Notes: generated by a model not told the origin, from the letters alone. Positions 46,293-58,070 are shown, numbered from the stretch's first letter. The stretch is DNA of 64,000 nt from Cryptomeria japonica (GCF_030272615.1 NC_081405.1:575035752-575099751), one strand, 5' to 3'. Numbers and translations: made by a program.

Positions 46293-49200
46293 ACCATAAG
46301 GGGTCTTATGTTGTCCTTAGGGGTCATATGGTGTCCCATGACCCCTTAGGACACAATATGACCCCTTGGAACATAATATGACCCCTATGGATACCATATG
46401 ACTCGTAACGACCCAATATGGTGTCATAAGGGGTCATATGTTTTCCTTAGGGGTCATATGGTATCCCATAACCCCTTAGGACACCATATGACCCATAAAA
46501 AATAATTTAGTGTCCTAAGGGGTCATATGGTGTGCTAAGGGGTTGTAGGACATAATATGACTGCATAGGATACCATAGGACCCAGAAAAAACCAATATGG
46601 TGTCATAAGGGGTCATATATTGTCCTTAGGGGTCATATGGTGTCTCATGACCCCTTAGGACATAATATGACCCATAATGATAGAATTTAGTGTCTTAATG
46701 GGTCATATGGTGTCCTAAGGGGTCGTAGGCCACAATATGACACCTATGGACACCATATGACTCATAATGACCCAATATGGTGTCATAACGGGTTGTATAA
46801 TGTCATTAGGGGTGATATGGTATCCCATGACCCCTTAGGACATAATATGACCCATAACAACAAAATTTGGTGTCTTAAGGGGTCATATAGTGTCCTAAGC
46901 AGTTGTAGGAAACAATATGACCCTTGAGGACACCATATGACCCATAATGACAAAATTTGGTGTCCTAAGGGGTCATATGGTATCCTAAGGGGTCGTAAGA
47001 CATAATATGACCCCTTAGGAAATGATATGACCCATAACGACCCAATACGACGTGTTAAGGGGTCCTATGGTGTCTTAAGGGGTCATATGGTGTCATAAAG
47101 GGTCGTATGTTGTCCTAACGGGTCATCTGGTGTCGTAAGGGGTCATATGGTGTCATAAAGGGTCATATGTTGTTCTTAGGGGTCAAATGGTGTTCCATGA
47201 CCCCTTAGGACATAATATAACCCATAACAACAAATTTGGCATCTTAAGGGGTCATATGGTGTCCTAAGGGGTTGTAGGACAAAATATGATCCCTATGACA
47301 CCATATGAATTATAACGACCCAATATAGTGTCATAAGGGGTCATATGTTGTCCAAAGGGATCATATGGTGATGAATGACCCCTTAGGACACAATATGACC
47401 CATAACGATAGAATTTGGTGTCTTAAGGGGTCATATAGTGTCCTAAGCAGTCCTAGGAAACAATAAAACCCGTTGGGACAACATATGACCCATAACAATA
47501 CAATTTGGTGTCTTAAGGGGTCATAGGACACAATATGACCCGTTAGAACACCATAGGACCCATAACAACCCAATATGGTGTCTTAAGGGGTCATATGGTG
47601 TCCTAAAAGCTTGTAGAACACAATATGACCCCTTAGGACACCTTAGTATGCATAACGACCCAATATGGTGTCATAACGGGTCGTATGGTGTCATAAAGGG
47701 TCATATGTTGTCCTTAGGGGTCAAATAGTCTCCCATGACCTCTTAGGACACAATATGACCCATAACGACAAAATTTGGTGTCTTAAGGGGTCATATGGTG
47801 TCCTAATGGGTCGTTGGACACAATATGACCCATACTAACCCAATATGGTGTCTTAAGGGGTCATATGGTGTCCTAAGGGGTCGTAGGATAGAATATGACC
47901 CCATAGGACACCATATGACCCATAATGACACAATTTGGTGTCTTAAGGGGTCATATAGTGTCTTAAGGAGTTGTAGGACACAATATAACCCCTTAGGACA
48001 CTATATGACCCATAACGACCCAATATGGTTTCTTAAGGGGTCACATGGTGTCCTACGGGGTTGTGGGACACAATATGACCCCTTAGGACAACATAAGACC
48101 CATAACAACCCAATATGGTGTCTTAAAGGGTAATATGCTATCCTAAGGGGTCATAGGACATAATATGACCTCTTAGGAAACCATAAGACTGATAACAACC
48201 TAATATGGTGTCTTAAGGGGTCATATGGTGTCCTAAGGGCTTGTAGGACACAATATGACCCCTTAGGACACTATAAGACCCATAACGACCAAATATGGTG
48301 TCATAAGGGGTCGTATGTTGTCCTTAGGGGTCAAATGGTGTCCCATGACCCCTCGGGATACATTATGATCCCTTAGGACATGATATGAACTATAACAACA
48401 AAATTTTGTGTTTAAGGGGTCATATGGTGTCCTAAGGGGTCATAGGACATGATATGACCCCTATGGACACCATATGACTCATAACGACCCAATATAGCAT
48501 CATAAGGAGTTGTATGTTGTCCTTAGGTGTCATATAGTGTCCAATGACCCCTTAGGACACCATATGGCCCATAATGACACAATTTGGTGTCTTAAGGGGT
48601 CATATAGTGTCCTAAGGGGTTGTAGGACACAATATGACACCTTAGGACACCATATGACCCATAACAACCAAATATAGTGTCTTAAGGAGTTGTAAGGCAC
48701 AATATGACCCCTTAAGACACCATAGGATCCATAACCACCCAATATGGTGTCATAAGGGCTCATATGTTGACATTAGGGTTCATATGGTGTTCGATGACCC
48801 CTTAGGACACAATATAACCCATAATGACAAAATTTGGTGTCTTAATAGGTCATATGGTGTCCTAAGGGATTGTAGGACACAATATGAACCCTATGGATAC
48901 CATATAACTCATAAAGACCCAATATGGTGTCACAAGGGGTCGTATGTTGTCCTTAGGGGTCATATGGTGGCCCATGACCCCTTAGGACACCATATGACCC
49001 ATAACGACACAATTTGGTTTCTTAAGGGGTCATATGGTGTCTTATAGGGTTGTAGGACACAGTATGACCCCTTAGGACACCAGAAGACCCATAACAACTC
49101 AATATGGTGTCTTAAGGTGTCATATGGTGTCCTAAGGGGTCGTAGGACACAATATGACCCCTTAGGACACTATAGGACACATAACGACCCAATATGGTGT

Positions 49201-49877
49201 CATAAGGGGTCGTATGTTGTCCTTAGGTGTCGTATGGTGTCCCATGACCCATTAGAACACCATTCAACCTCTAACAACATAGTTTGGTGTTTGAAGGGGT
49301 CATATGGTGTCCTAAGGGGTCATAGGATAGAATATGGCCCCTTAGGACACAATATGACCCATAACGACCTGGTATGGTGTCATAAGGCATCATATGTTGT
49401 CCTTAGGGGTCATATGGTGTCCCTTTGCCCCTTAGGATACAATATGGCCCATAATGACACAATTTGGTGTCTTAAGGGGTCATATGGTGTCCCAAGGTGT
49501 TCTAGGACACAATATGACCCCTTAGGACACTATAGGACCCATAACAACCCAATATGGTCTGTTAAGGGGTCATATGGTGTCCTAAGGGGTCATAAGACAT
49601 AATATGACCCCTTAGGACACCATATGACCCTGAATGACACCATATGGTGTCATAAGGGGTCATATGACCCATAAAATACCATATAGAGTTGTAAAGGGTC
49701 ATATTGTGTCCTAAGAGGTCATATGGTGTCTTAAAGAGTTCATATGATACAATATGAACCCTTAGAATACAATTTGACCCATAATGACACAATTTGGTAT
49801 CTTAAGGGATTATATGGTGTCCTAAGGGGTTGTAGGATCCAATATGACCCCTTAGGATACCATAGGACCTATAATAT
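46293..49877. repeat. 90-bp palindromic satellite, 180-bp higher-order array (about 3.6 kb)
   Basis: About 40 units. Exact 90-base spacing is countable, for example GGTGTC at 49106, 49196, 49286 and 49376. Two unit types alternate: one with TGTCCTAAGGGGTCGTAGGA, one with TTGTCCTTAGGGG then GTGTCCCATGACC, giving a 180-bp period. Each unit is made of about ten-base blocks (GGTGTCYTAA, GGGGTCATAT) and holds the left arm GGGGTCATATGGTGTCCTAA and its reverse complement, TTAGGACACCATATGACCCC-like, some 40 bases on. Each unit, and the array as a whole, can therefore fold back. No coding function is supported. Confidence 0.95.
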
Positions 49878-49928
49878 CTCTCTCCCTCTCCCCTAATCTC
49901 TCTATCTCTCTCTCTGTATATATACATA

Positions 49929-50002
<74 letters not shown>

Positions 50003-50010
50003 CTCTCTTC

Positions 50011-50041
<31 letters not shown>

Positions 50042-50068
50042 CCCCCACTCCCCCTCTCGCTCTCCCTA
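49878..50068. repeat. CT tract at the right edge of the 90-bp array
   Basis: CT repeats with CCC interruptions. The inner part (CTCTCCCTCTCCCCTAATCT) is close to the reverse complement of the inner left GA tract. Confidence 0.9.
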
Positions 50069-50096
50069 ATATCATATACTAATTTATTTATAAATT

Positions 50097-50559
50097 TGTG
50101 AGATTTTGCTAGGATCAAGAGGAAATGGAAAGAACAAATAAGAGAGAACAAAATAGATGATAGAAATAAATTATATTCTATCAAGATGAAAAATATGATT
50201 AACTAGATCATTAAGCCTTACACACAATAAATATAAGCTTGCTTATATAGGCAAGGCTATATGGATATGTGAGCACACAAACATGACATGTGGCTCAATA
50301 AGAAATAAGGGTAGGTAGGAAATAGGTGTGGGTAGGTAGGAGAAACAATATAATATTCCACATGAGGTGGATCACCCATTGAATGTGGAGTGTAACAACA
50401 AGATCACACCATAAAAGGTGGAAATTCTCCTACACACACTATCCCAATGTAGCACAAACACCCAAGTGTCTCATACCCAAACTATTATGAAATGCATTTC
50501 CTAAGTAAACTTAAGTATAATGTAATAATATCCATGATGAATAATTATTTACACCAACA
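50097..50559 (-). repeat. copia2 3' LTR
   Basis: On the minus strand it starts TGTTGGTGTAAATAATTATT and ends in CAAAATCTCACA. It is flanked by a purine tract just outside (plus-strand CCTCCCCTTAAG, 50560-50570). Confidence 0.93.
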
Positions 50560-50767
50560 CCTCCCCTTAAGTTCAACTTAGGGGAATGCACTAAAGTCTA
50601 CAATGCAACTAAGCAATGAAAGATAGGTCCTGGCTACTAGGCCTTATTAGGTACCCATGTACAAATGCAAATGTATGCAAACCAATGCAATGAATCTCTC
50701 ACAAAGTGGGGAAAGAGAGAAAAACCCAATGGAAACCCCCCCTCCCCCCCAAAAGAGAGATGAAAAA

Positions 50768-51958
50768 CTAGATACAAAGAACTCTCATAGAAGTATGTGA
50801 AGGACAAAACCCCATGTGAGGAAAAATTCCCCCCCATATGAGATAAGAGGAGAAGCTAGGAAGCCCCCCCTCAATGTGGATTCCTGCTCGATGTATGAAG
50901 AAACTGCTCCACGAATGACGAACAACATTCCTCCCCTTAGGAAGAAACAAAACCAAAGGTGTATCCATGAAGTCTCCCCAATCATGAAGGGAAGATGTAT
51001 GGAGAAAACTCATGATGAAAGGAATCTCTGAAAACTGCTCAAGTTTCCCCATGTCGATGTTGAAAGATACCCCCTTCAAAGGTGGTAAACTGTGCCACAC
51101 TGTTGAAAAAGGCACTCCAAGATCTAGTGGAGATGGATGTAGAAGATGTCTTAAAGACTCACATGTCTCCTCAAAAGATAAAGAGACCCCCTCCAACTGT
51201 TGTACATAAGTGTCCACAATCATGTCAACCTTGAAAGAATGATCATGTAGATAATGAACAAGAGGGTCAGAGTGTTCCCTCACAACAATCAAAGAAGAAT
51301 CACCTTCATCAAAGAGAAGATGAATGTCATCAATGATGTCTCCCAAATCTCCAATGCAGGATTCCACAAACAAACCTACAATGTCTATCAAGTAGTCATC
51401 CCATGAATCTGAGGCTGGAAGATAATGAATAGCCTGTTGCACTGAATCACATGAAGGCAAAACTGTCACACTATCTGCATCATTAGGTGCAATAGGTGAT
51501 GTGATATCAATATGAGGAGATGAAATGCAAGACTCAAGAATGGGGTCACATGTGAGAATCCCCATGTTCAAGTGCCCAAAGTTCTCCTCAAAAATTGAAC
51601 CATCACAAGAAGTGTGATCATCATGCGTAGAATTATCAAATGTGAAATCATCATCATCAACAAAATCTAAAAAGGAGTATAACCGAGATGCATGATCAAC
51701 CATCCCAGTCACAATGATAGCTCTAGTCTCCAAGTCTCTAATGAAAACTAACTCAGGTGTGAACTCTAAAACTCTCTTACTTGCACCATGTGTGATTTGA
51801 GAGATAGAAAGGAGATTGTTTGTCAAGTGGGGTACACACAACACATCATTGAAGGAGTTATCCCCAATGTCAATAGATCCTTTCCCAATCAAATCCATGT
51901 ATGTATGATTGCCCATCAAAATTTGCAGCATGGTGCAAGGCTCAAATGTAGAGAACAT
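50768..51958 (-). pseudogene. copia2 ORF part 2: protease end plus unknown C-terminal domain
   Basis: In phase with the Gag-protease ORF after a single TAG (near 51960). The first about 100 residues finish the protease and its linker (VPHLTNNLLSISQI, FIRDLETRAIIVTGMVDHAS, RLYSF), which in a complete element leads into integrase. Instead about 290 residues of unknown type follow: acidic, rich in Asp and Ser, with DDIHLLFDEGDSSLIVVREH and a conserved-looking end NIDMGKLEQFSEIPF, LHDWGDFMDTPLVLFLPKGR. That end recurs at 25030-25240 in another context, so it is a real module and not random sequence. Function unknown. Confidence 0.7.
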
Positions 51959-53101
51959 AGACTACGAAGATTCCATATGATGAGAAGCCCCTGAATCTAG
52001 AAGCCATCTCTCTAAATCATGACTGATAGTAGCACATAGAGCTTTTCCTTTTCTTGTACCAAAAGAGTGAGTCTTGCCACTTATAGAAGCCATGAATGCT
52101 TGCCCATTTCCTTTTGAATGTGAGGAAGTGGAAGTTGATGAATCATCCTTCTTGTAGACATTAGGCAAATCAATGTTATGATTTTTGATGATATGTGTGA
52201 GCTCATCAATCTTCTTATAATGGAAACGATGCTCCTCATGACCAAACTTTTTACAATAGGCACAAGTAGGTCTATCCCTCTTTGGTGAGTTATCCCTCTT
52301 GGAATAGGATGTATCTCCTTGTTGTGGAGAAGATGATGCTTTATCCTTAGGCTTTGATTGCCATTTCTTCTTGTTTGAGTTGTCCTTTCCTTGATTTCCT
52401 TTGTTCCCTTGATTTGCCACTAATGCTTGAGACTTAGAAGTCTTAAGAATGCCCATTCTTATCAACTTAGTTTGTTCCATCATCAACATTTCATTGAAAG
52501 CATCAAATGTAGGCATTGTGTAGCTTGAACCCATTGTCATCCTATGGGTTTGGAAACTAGAAACAAATGCTACATATTCTTGTGGAAGCTCACCTATCAA
52601 GTTGAATATCAATTGAGTATCCTTCTTATCAATGCCACAATCTTTGAGTTGTGCTCTCAACTCATTTGCCTTAGTGACATAATCTTGTATAGTATCAAAG
52701 TTCTTGGGATCCAACATGGTGAGATCACTATCAATTTGATATCCCCTAATCTCATCAACTTGACCATACAAGTCTTGAAACTTTTTCCAAGCATCCTTGA
52801 TTAGAGTACACTTCTCAAAATGAAAAATGAGATCATTTGATACATACTTTCTTAAGGTACCAATTGCCATGATATTTTTAGTGAGCCAATCCAAGTGACC
52901 AACTGGATCAACCTTAGGATCAGCAGGAGCAACAATAGTTCCATCAATGTAATGAGTTAGTCCTTTTTCCATAAGTTTACTCCATGCATCAATTTTCCAA
53001 GTAGCATAATTATGATGAGTTAAGAGAGGAAACTTAGAATAACCCATAGCATCAAAAAGGAAGGAACACAAGAGCACAAAAGCGCAAGAGACACCCCCCA
53101 A
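51959..53101 (-). CDS. copia2 Gag-protease ORF (379 codons)
   Basis: An open frame from 53101 to the stop near 51960; the methionine at 53047 (MGYSKFPLLTHHNYATWK) is the better start, as copia Gag usually begins so. The Gag core includes LRKYVSNDLIFHFEKC, AWKKFQDLYG and FNLIGELPQEYVAFVSSF. A lysine-rich region precedes the zinc knuckle CAYCKKFGHEEHRF (about residue 283), where Phe replaces the last Cys. The protease active site WLLDSGASHHMESS is at the end (Asp about residue 369). Gag packages RNA and protease matures it. The TAG after ESS separates it from the rest; readthrough or a recent mutation are both possible. Confidence 0.85.
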
Positions 53102-53862
53102 ATTAACTCAATTAAAGTACCCCCCAAAAATGATGATTTTGGCTCTTTATATGTAGTGTGTGTACAATAGGCCACTTTAAAAACAAGGCTAAGTGGAATT
53201 TTGATTTCAATTTACAACTTCTCAAAATGAGATCTAAGAGACTTCAACAAATACTGCTAGTGATCTAAACTGAGATCCAAGCAAAATGCAAGTACCAAAT
53301 ATGCCAAAAATGGCCAAATATTGAAAGTACAATTTCTACTTAAATTCACTACAAACAGATGGCAGATTATGAAAGTAGATTAAAAAATATGCACTTTAAA
53401 AAAAATGGCACCTGAAAAGGAGTCCATATGAGCCCAAACAAAGCCTCGAAAGTTGTAAAAATTGGGATTTCACGATTTCCATAAAACCTGTATCCAAAAA
53501 TTAGAAAAATTCTGCACCACTATATAGATCACAAAATTCTACCACAAAACAAAAAAACTTGCTCATAAAAACAAGTCCGAAAGAGTGAGATATCGCTATT
53601 TGAAAATTGCCTGCAAAATTATAATTTCTGGAAAATTTCCGCTACAGCGTCAAACTTCAAATACCTCTAGATTTGGCCTCCAAAGTCTAATTTGGAAGAA
53701 ACAAAAGGCAAAACTGACTTTTCTTAGACCTTCTCAATCCAATGGTAACCTCAGATTTGATCCATCAAGCTTCAATAATAACCTTCAATAGAAAACTCCA
53801 AAATACACAACCCCAAATAGCATCAAATTTCTCTCAATTAGCAAACCAATGACACTCTAATG

Positions 53863-53874
53863 GCTCTGATACCA
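53863..53874 (-). other. copia2 primer-binding site
   Basis: Minus-strand TGGTATCAGAGC directly beside the 5' LTR, a perfect initiator tRNA-Met complement. The leader lies between 53102 and 53862. Confidence 0.92.
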
Positions 53875-54337
53875 TGTGAGATTTTGCCAAGATCAAGAGG
53901 CAATGGAAAGCACAAATAAGAGAGAACAAAATAGATGATAGAAATAAATTATATTCTATCAAGATGAAAAATATGATCAACTAGATCATTAAGCCTTACA
54001 TACAATGAATATAAGCCTGCTTATATAGGCAAGGCTATATGGATATGTGAGCACACAAACATGACATGTGGCTCAATAAGAAACAAGGGTAGGTAGGAAA
54101 TAGGTGTGGGTAGGTAGGAGAAACAATATAATATTCCACATGAGGTGGATCACCCACTGAATGTGGAGTGTAACAACAAGATCACACCATAAAAGGTGGA
54201 AATTCTCCTACACACACTATCCCAATGTGGCAAAAACACCCAAGTGTCTCATACCCAAACTAGTATGAAATGCATTTCCTAAGTAAACTTAAGTATAGTG
54301 TAATAAAATCCATGATGAATAATTATTTACACCAAGA
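53875..54337 (-). repeat. copia2 5' LTR
   Basis: 463 bp, the same length as the 3' LTR. The outer end reads ACCAAGA on the plus strand where the other copy has ACCAACA. Confidence 0.93.
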
Positions 54338-54342
54338 AAATT

Positions 54343-55326
54343 AATATACTTAAATATTATATATCAATATATTAATAAACAATAAATTAATTATGTGTAG
54401 ATTGAGTTAGTGAATTTACTTATTAAAATTAAATATCCTTTTTTTTGTTATACAAATTTCAAATTTCAAATTTTGGCTTGGGAATGCTTTGGGATCTGGC
54501 TTGGAATTGACAAGCCTAGAATGTCAACTGAAAAAACGTGTTTTTTTGTATTCCTTGATTTTCTAGACTTTACACTGGTGGCTGATGACTTTTTTTGTAG
54601 CCAAAATTGATAAAACGAAAAGGGTTTTTTAAGGATGTTCACAAATTTCCAAGAATATAATGTTTGTCTTATTTTGACTTTAATAAATAATTATTATTTA
54701 TTTTCTAATTGAATTTTGACAATAGTCATGATTGATAGACTGATTGAAAAACACTCATAACTTTCAAACAGTATAACATTTTTTGAATCTGAAACATGCA
54801 TCACATCCTAAGATTCGTCTATTATAGGGGAACATTAAAAAAAATTAAACTTCATTAGGTTTTGACTAAGTTAAGGTGGTCAGACATAGGAATTTTGGAA
54901 CTTCAAAAAAAGATGTAGTAAAAAATTCATAAATAGTTATTTACTTTATAAAAAATTATAAAAAATTATGTGTCACATCTGAACATGAGGCTAATACTTA
55001 TATTATAAATATTATATAAAAAAAAAATGATCTGATTGTGATTAGGGTCGATAGACATATGCCTACTTCTTATCTTTTTCCAAAAATTTTAGTACCACTG
55101 CATTAGAATTTAAAATTTTCATCAGATAGGAATTTTTTTTTTCAAAAAACAACTAGTAGCTTAGAAACTACATTCAATTTTCTATAGATTCTCTTCTTAC
55201 ATATTTTAAAAGTAATGTTGACAACTTTTTTAAATTTTCATATCAAGTTGCATAACTCTAATTTTCTGAAATTTCATTGCCACTTAAGGGCCTGTTTTGG
55301 CACACCATGATCCTGCACATACCCTC
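54343..55326. other. Element B right non-coding arm and terminus
   Basis: AT-rich, no gene. GTATAACATTTTTTGAATCT and GAAACATGCATCACATCC (54770-54810) recur inverted at about 57120-57165. It ends GGCACACCATGATCCTGCAC then ATACCCTC; a close copy of this terminus is at 57228-57251. Confidence 0.6.
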
Positions 55327-56173
55327 TAATTGTCTTGATATTTGTTGTAATGATCTGTATGATGATTTTTAATGATCTATGATGAAAATTCATTTGAATT
55401 ATTGATGTATCTAGGGTTTTGTAACCGACAAATATGTAAAGTGTATTTAGGTCATTTTTGATGAAGTTTATTGTGTCGGTAATCTGAGAAAATCATGTGT
55501 AGCTGAACTAAAAGTCTGTGTCTACAATAGTGAAGCAGATTAGAGTTGAAGTGGATCTGAACAAGAAAGCAAGAATTGTTATTTCTATTTCATTCATCTT
55601 TTGTTCCCTAATAGTTGCATTAGGTTCAAAATACCTTAACTAAGTAGGTCCTAATAGGCCTTGTTCATGTAAATCCCTTAACTGGTTAGCTCAACAACTT
55701 TAGTTTAAATCCTTCGGCGAGGGTGATTATATCAAGGAAAAGATCTTAACAGAGCTCATATTATAAATCCCTTGACCGGGTGACTCCTAATAGGGTATGC
55801 TCCTAACCAGACATCATTGTGAGCTCCTAATCGGGCTAGGCTCCTAATAGGGCACATTCTAAAAGAGTGCATTATCTTGTGGGTACCAATTCCTACTGTG
55901 GTTTTTCCCATTTGGGTTTCCAAGTGAAAATAATCATGTTCATATTGTGATTGAATTGTTTTTGTGTTAATTTGATATCTTTCTATTGTATGCATGATAT
56001 AGAACACTTAAATGAGCATTTTGATAAATCTGATTAGTAGATTGAGTTCAGTGGATATTGGTACTGGTTATGATTTGTTTTGGTGAAGTATTGATCAGTA
56101 TTGTTTATGATTTTAGTTCTTATTAATATCAAGTCAACCCCCTCTCAGTATTAACCGGAACCTCTAAATAACA
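55327..56173 (+). repeat. copia1 3' LTR, second part
   Basis: TAATTGTCTTGATATTTG resumes the 5' LTR sequence at about 33849 and follows it to CCTCTAAATAACA. The duplicated ATACA follows. Confidence 0.92.
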
Positions 56174-56178
56174 ATACA

Positions 56179-56900
56179 TAGTTGCAGAAGTTAACATTGA
56201 CTCATCAAAGATATATTAATACATAATATAGACATAAACTTTAGATGATAAGGTACAATTATGTGTATTTAATACTTACTCTTTGTATTTCACATCATTG
56301 TAAAGCTAAACTACACAATTATAAGTTCGTATCAATGATAACATATAGAATACCAATATTCCACTAGTCTACCCCTTTGTCATATTATAGGTTGTTTTCA
56401 ACAATCTCCCCCTTAGTCGTCATCTTAGTTTGACACAAAAATTGAATTTTTTTGTTATATAACTCATGAGAAATATTACTCAACAAACATGCACTAATAC
56501 ACACTATAAACATTAACTTTAAAAGATAAGGTACAACTTTGTATAGTTAATACCTACTCCTTCTCTTCCATATTTAGTGCAATGCTAAACCCTTGAATTC
56601 CACATCACCATAAAGTTGAATGACACCATTATACATTGGAATCAATGATAACAAGGGTATGGGAAGGATCATGATGGGACAAACATGCCCATAAGTGGAA
56701 ATGAAAATTCAAAAAATAAAGTTAGGCAACTTGACGTTAAAACAAGAATAAGTTACAAACATTATCTCCAAAATATGCAAGAATAGAACCTATAGAAAAT
56801 TAAATTTAGTTTATAAGATACTAGTTTTTATATGAAAAAAATAAATCCTTTTGATCAAAATTTGAAATTGTGATGTAGTAGTTCTTAAATTTCAGGAAAA
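56179..56900 (-). pseudogene. Old antisense copia 3' end debris
   Basis: Near 56401, plus-strand CAACAATCTCCCCCTTAGTC is the reverse complement of a copia purine tract joined to an LTR start, so a minus-strand element ended here. The rest is too decayed to read. Confidence 0.45.
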
Positions 56901-56904
56901 AGAT

Positions 56905-57252
56905 AAGAAGCGGGTTCTTGCTTGATCACCCTAACCACAATCAAATCATTATTATTTTTAATAAGATTTTATATATATATAGAAGACTCATGTATGAATG
57001 TGACACACAATTTTTTGTATAATTTTTGAAAGAATTAGTTAATTATGATTTTCCTGCTACTTTTTAAAAACAGAAAAAACGTCAAAGATTTATGAAATTT
57101 AATTCTTTTTTTTAATCCTATAGTATGTGGTGCATGTTTCAGATTCAAAAAGTATGATCTTTGAAAGTCATAGATATTTTTCAATTATCCTATCAATTAG
57201 TACTTTAGTTATAATATCACCACTATTTGACCCCTCATGATCCTGCACATAC
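56905..57252. mobile_element. Third copy of an element B-type right terminus
   Basis: The end CCCCTCATGATCCTGCACAT then ACCC (57231-57252) matches the element B right end, and TGCATGTTTCAGATTCAAAA near 57131 is the inverse of words at 54775-54800. Only the terminal few hundred bases are recognisable; no gene accompanies it. It may be a deletion derivative (MITE-like) or a fragment. Confidence 0.45.
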
Positions 57253-57669
57253 CCACAAGCAAATGCCATAACTATTTAATTCCCCTCGTTATTTGTGTCA
57301 TAGGTTATTTGCACCAATCTCTCAGTTAGTCATTAAACTATACTTATATAGATGTATAATGGGTTGGAATCAATGACTACACACTACTCCATATTTATAA
57401 CTTATTGTTTTTTTTTGAAGTGTACTCCCTTTATCATCTCCTTTGGTTGTTCTTTAACTAAGCATGCTCCAAAATCCCTTAAAACATATCTAGAAAATAT
57501 CAGTTTATAGTTTAGAGTATTCAAAAGATTGTAAACTTGTATATTCTCAACGTAATCAATGAAGATACAATTCTAATATTTTGAATCAAGATTAAATCAC
57601 TTATCTTGATGCACATGAATAAAAGAATCATAAGAAAATACCATTAAGTATGAAATTAAAATATTTGTA

Positions 57670-58070
57670 CCTATCAACACTTTATAAGGCATTTTCTCAA
57701 TAAGATATGAACAAGGAGATCTATTATTTAATCAACAAGTGGTACTAATATTTTGTCCCCTATAACATCTATAAATCTTAGAATCCCTAAACATGATCCC
57801 ATTCCTTCCCATTAAGGTTTGGTATATTGCATTTTTTCACCCCATTTTGTTCACAAGCATAAGTAGTAGTCCTCTACTAAATAATACCTACATGTTTACA
57901 AAATGTATTAAATTCACTAGAGGAATATTCGACCTCATTATCAAATCTCAACATTCTTATCTTGTTATATGATCATCTCTTGACTAAGGCCTTAAATTGC
58001 TTAGAACTTTATAAACAAATTAGATTTAGAATGCATAAAATAAATGCAAGTGTAACTTAAGAATGTTTGA
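57670..58070 (-). pseudogene. Antisense copia integrase relic, second copy
   Basis: Follows 32380-32830 in content and order (AACAAGTGGTACTAAT, TTAAGGTTTGGTATATTGC, TTAGAATGCATAAAATAAAT). No frame is intact. Confidence 0.55.

Larger units (their letters stand above)
50092..54342 (-). mobile_element. copia2: young non-autonomous Gag-protease copia element
   Basis: Two 463-bp LTRs, AAATT target duplications at 50092-50096 and 54338-54342, a PBS and a purine tract define a complete minus-strand element inserted in element B. By my count about 16 differences separate the LTRs (about 96-97 percent identical), so it is the youngest event in the window. It encodes Gag and protease and then an unknown C-terminal domain, with no integrase, RT or RNase H. 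It must have moved with enzymes supplied by another copia element. Confidence 0.93.
39933..55326. mobile_element. Element B: two-gene DNA-transposon-like element in the copia1 LTR
   Basis: The ends are fixed by the break in the copia1 3' LTR. The left end (TATATGATCATGGGGGGGCA from about 39941) and the reverse complement of the right end (TATGTGCAGGATCATGGTGT) are similar, an imperfect terminal inverted repeat of about 25-30 bases. TA flanks both sides (39931-39932, 55327-55328), the only target duplication I can see. Inside: end repeats, gene 1 (+), a 359-bp tandem array, truncated gene 2 (-), a GA/satellite/CT block, the copia2 insertion and an AT-rich right arm. Without copia2 it is about 11.1 kb. 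Gene 2 lacks the catalytic body, so this copy needed help in trans. Confidence 0.75.
33141..56178 (+). mobile_element. copia1: Ty1/copia element, 3' LTR split by element B
   Basis: TG...CA LTRs, PBS, gag-protease, integrase, RT, RNase H and purine tract are all in copia order. ATACA at 33141-33145 and again at 56174-56178 is a perfect 5-bp target duplication, so the two outer ends belong to one insertion although they are 23 kb apart. Inside the 3' LTR sits element B (39933-55326). Without it the element is about 7.6 kb. All coding regions have stops or shifts, so it is inactive. The family is shared with copia3 (59583-64000). Confidence 0.9.

Noticed and set aside
46100-50184. Many open frames in the 90-bp array and GA/CT tracts, some over 100 codons
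   Set aside because: They follow the repeat period, encode the same short peptide again and again, and occur on both strands. They are by-products of the array.
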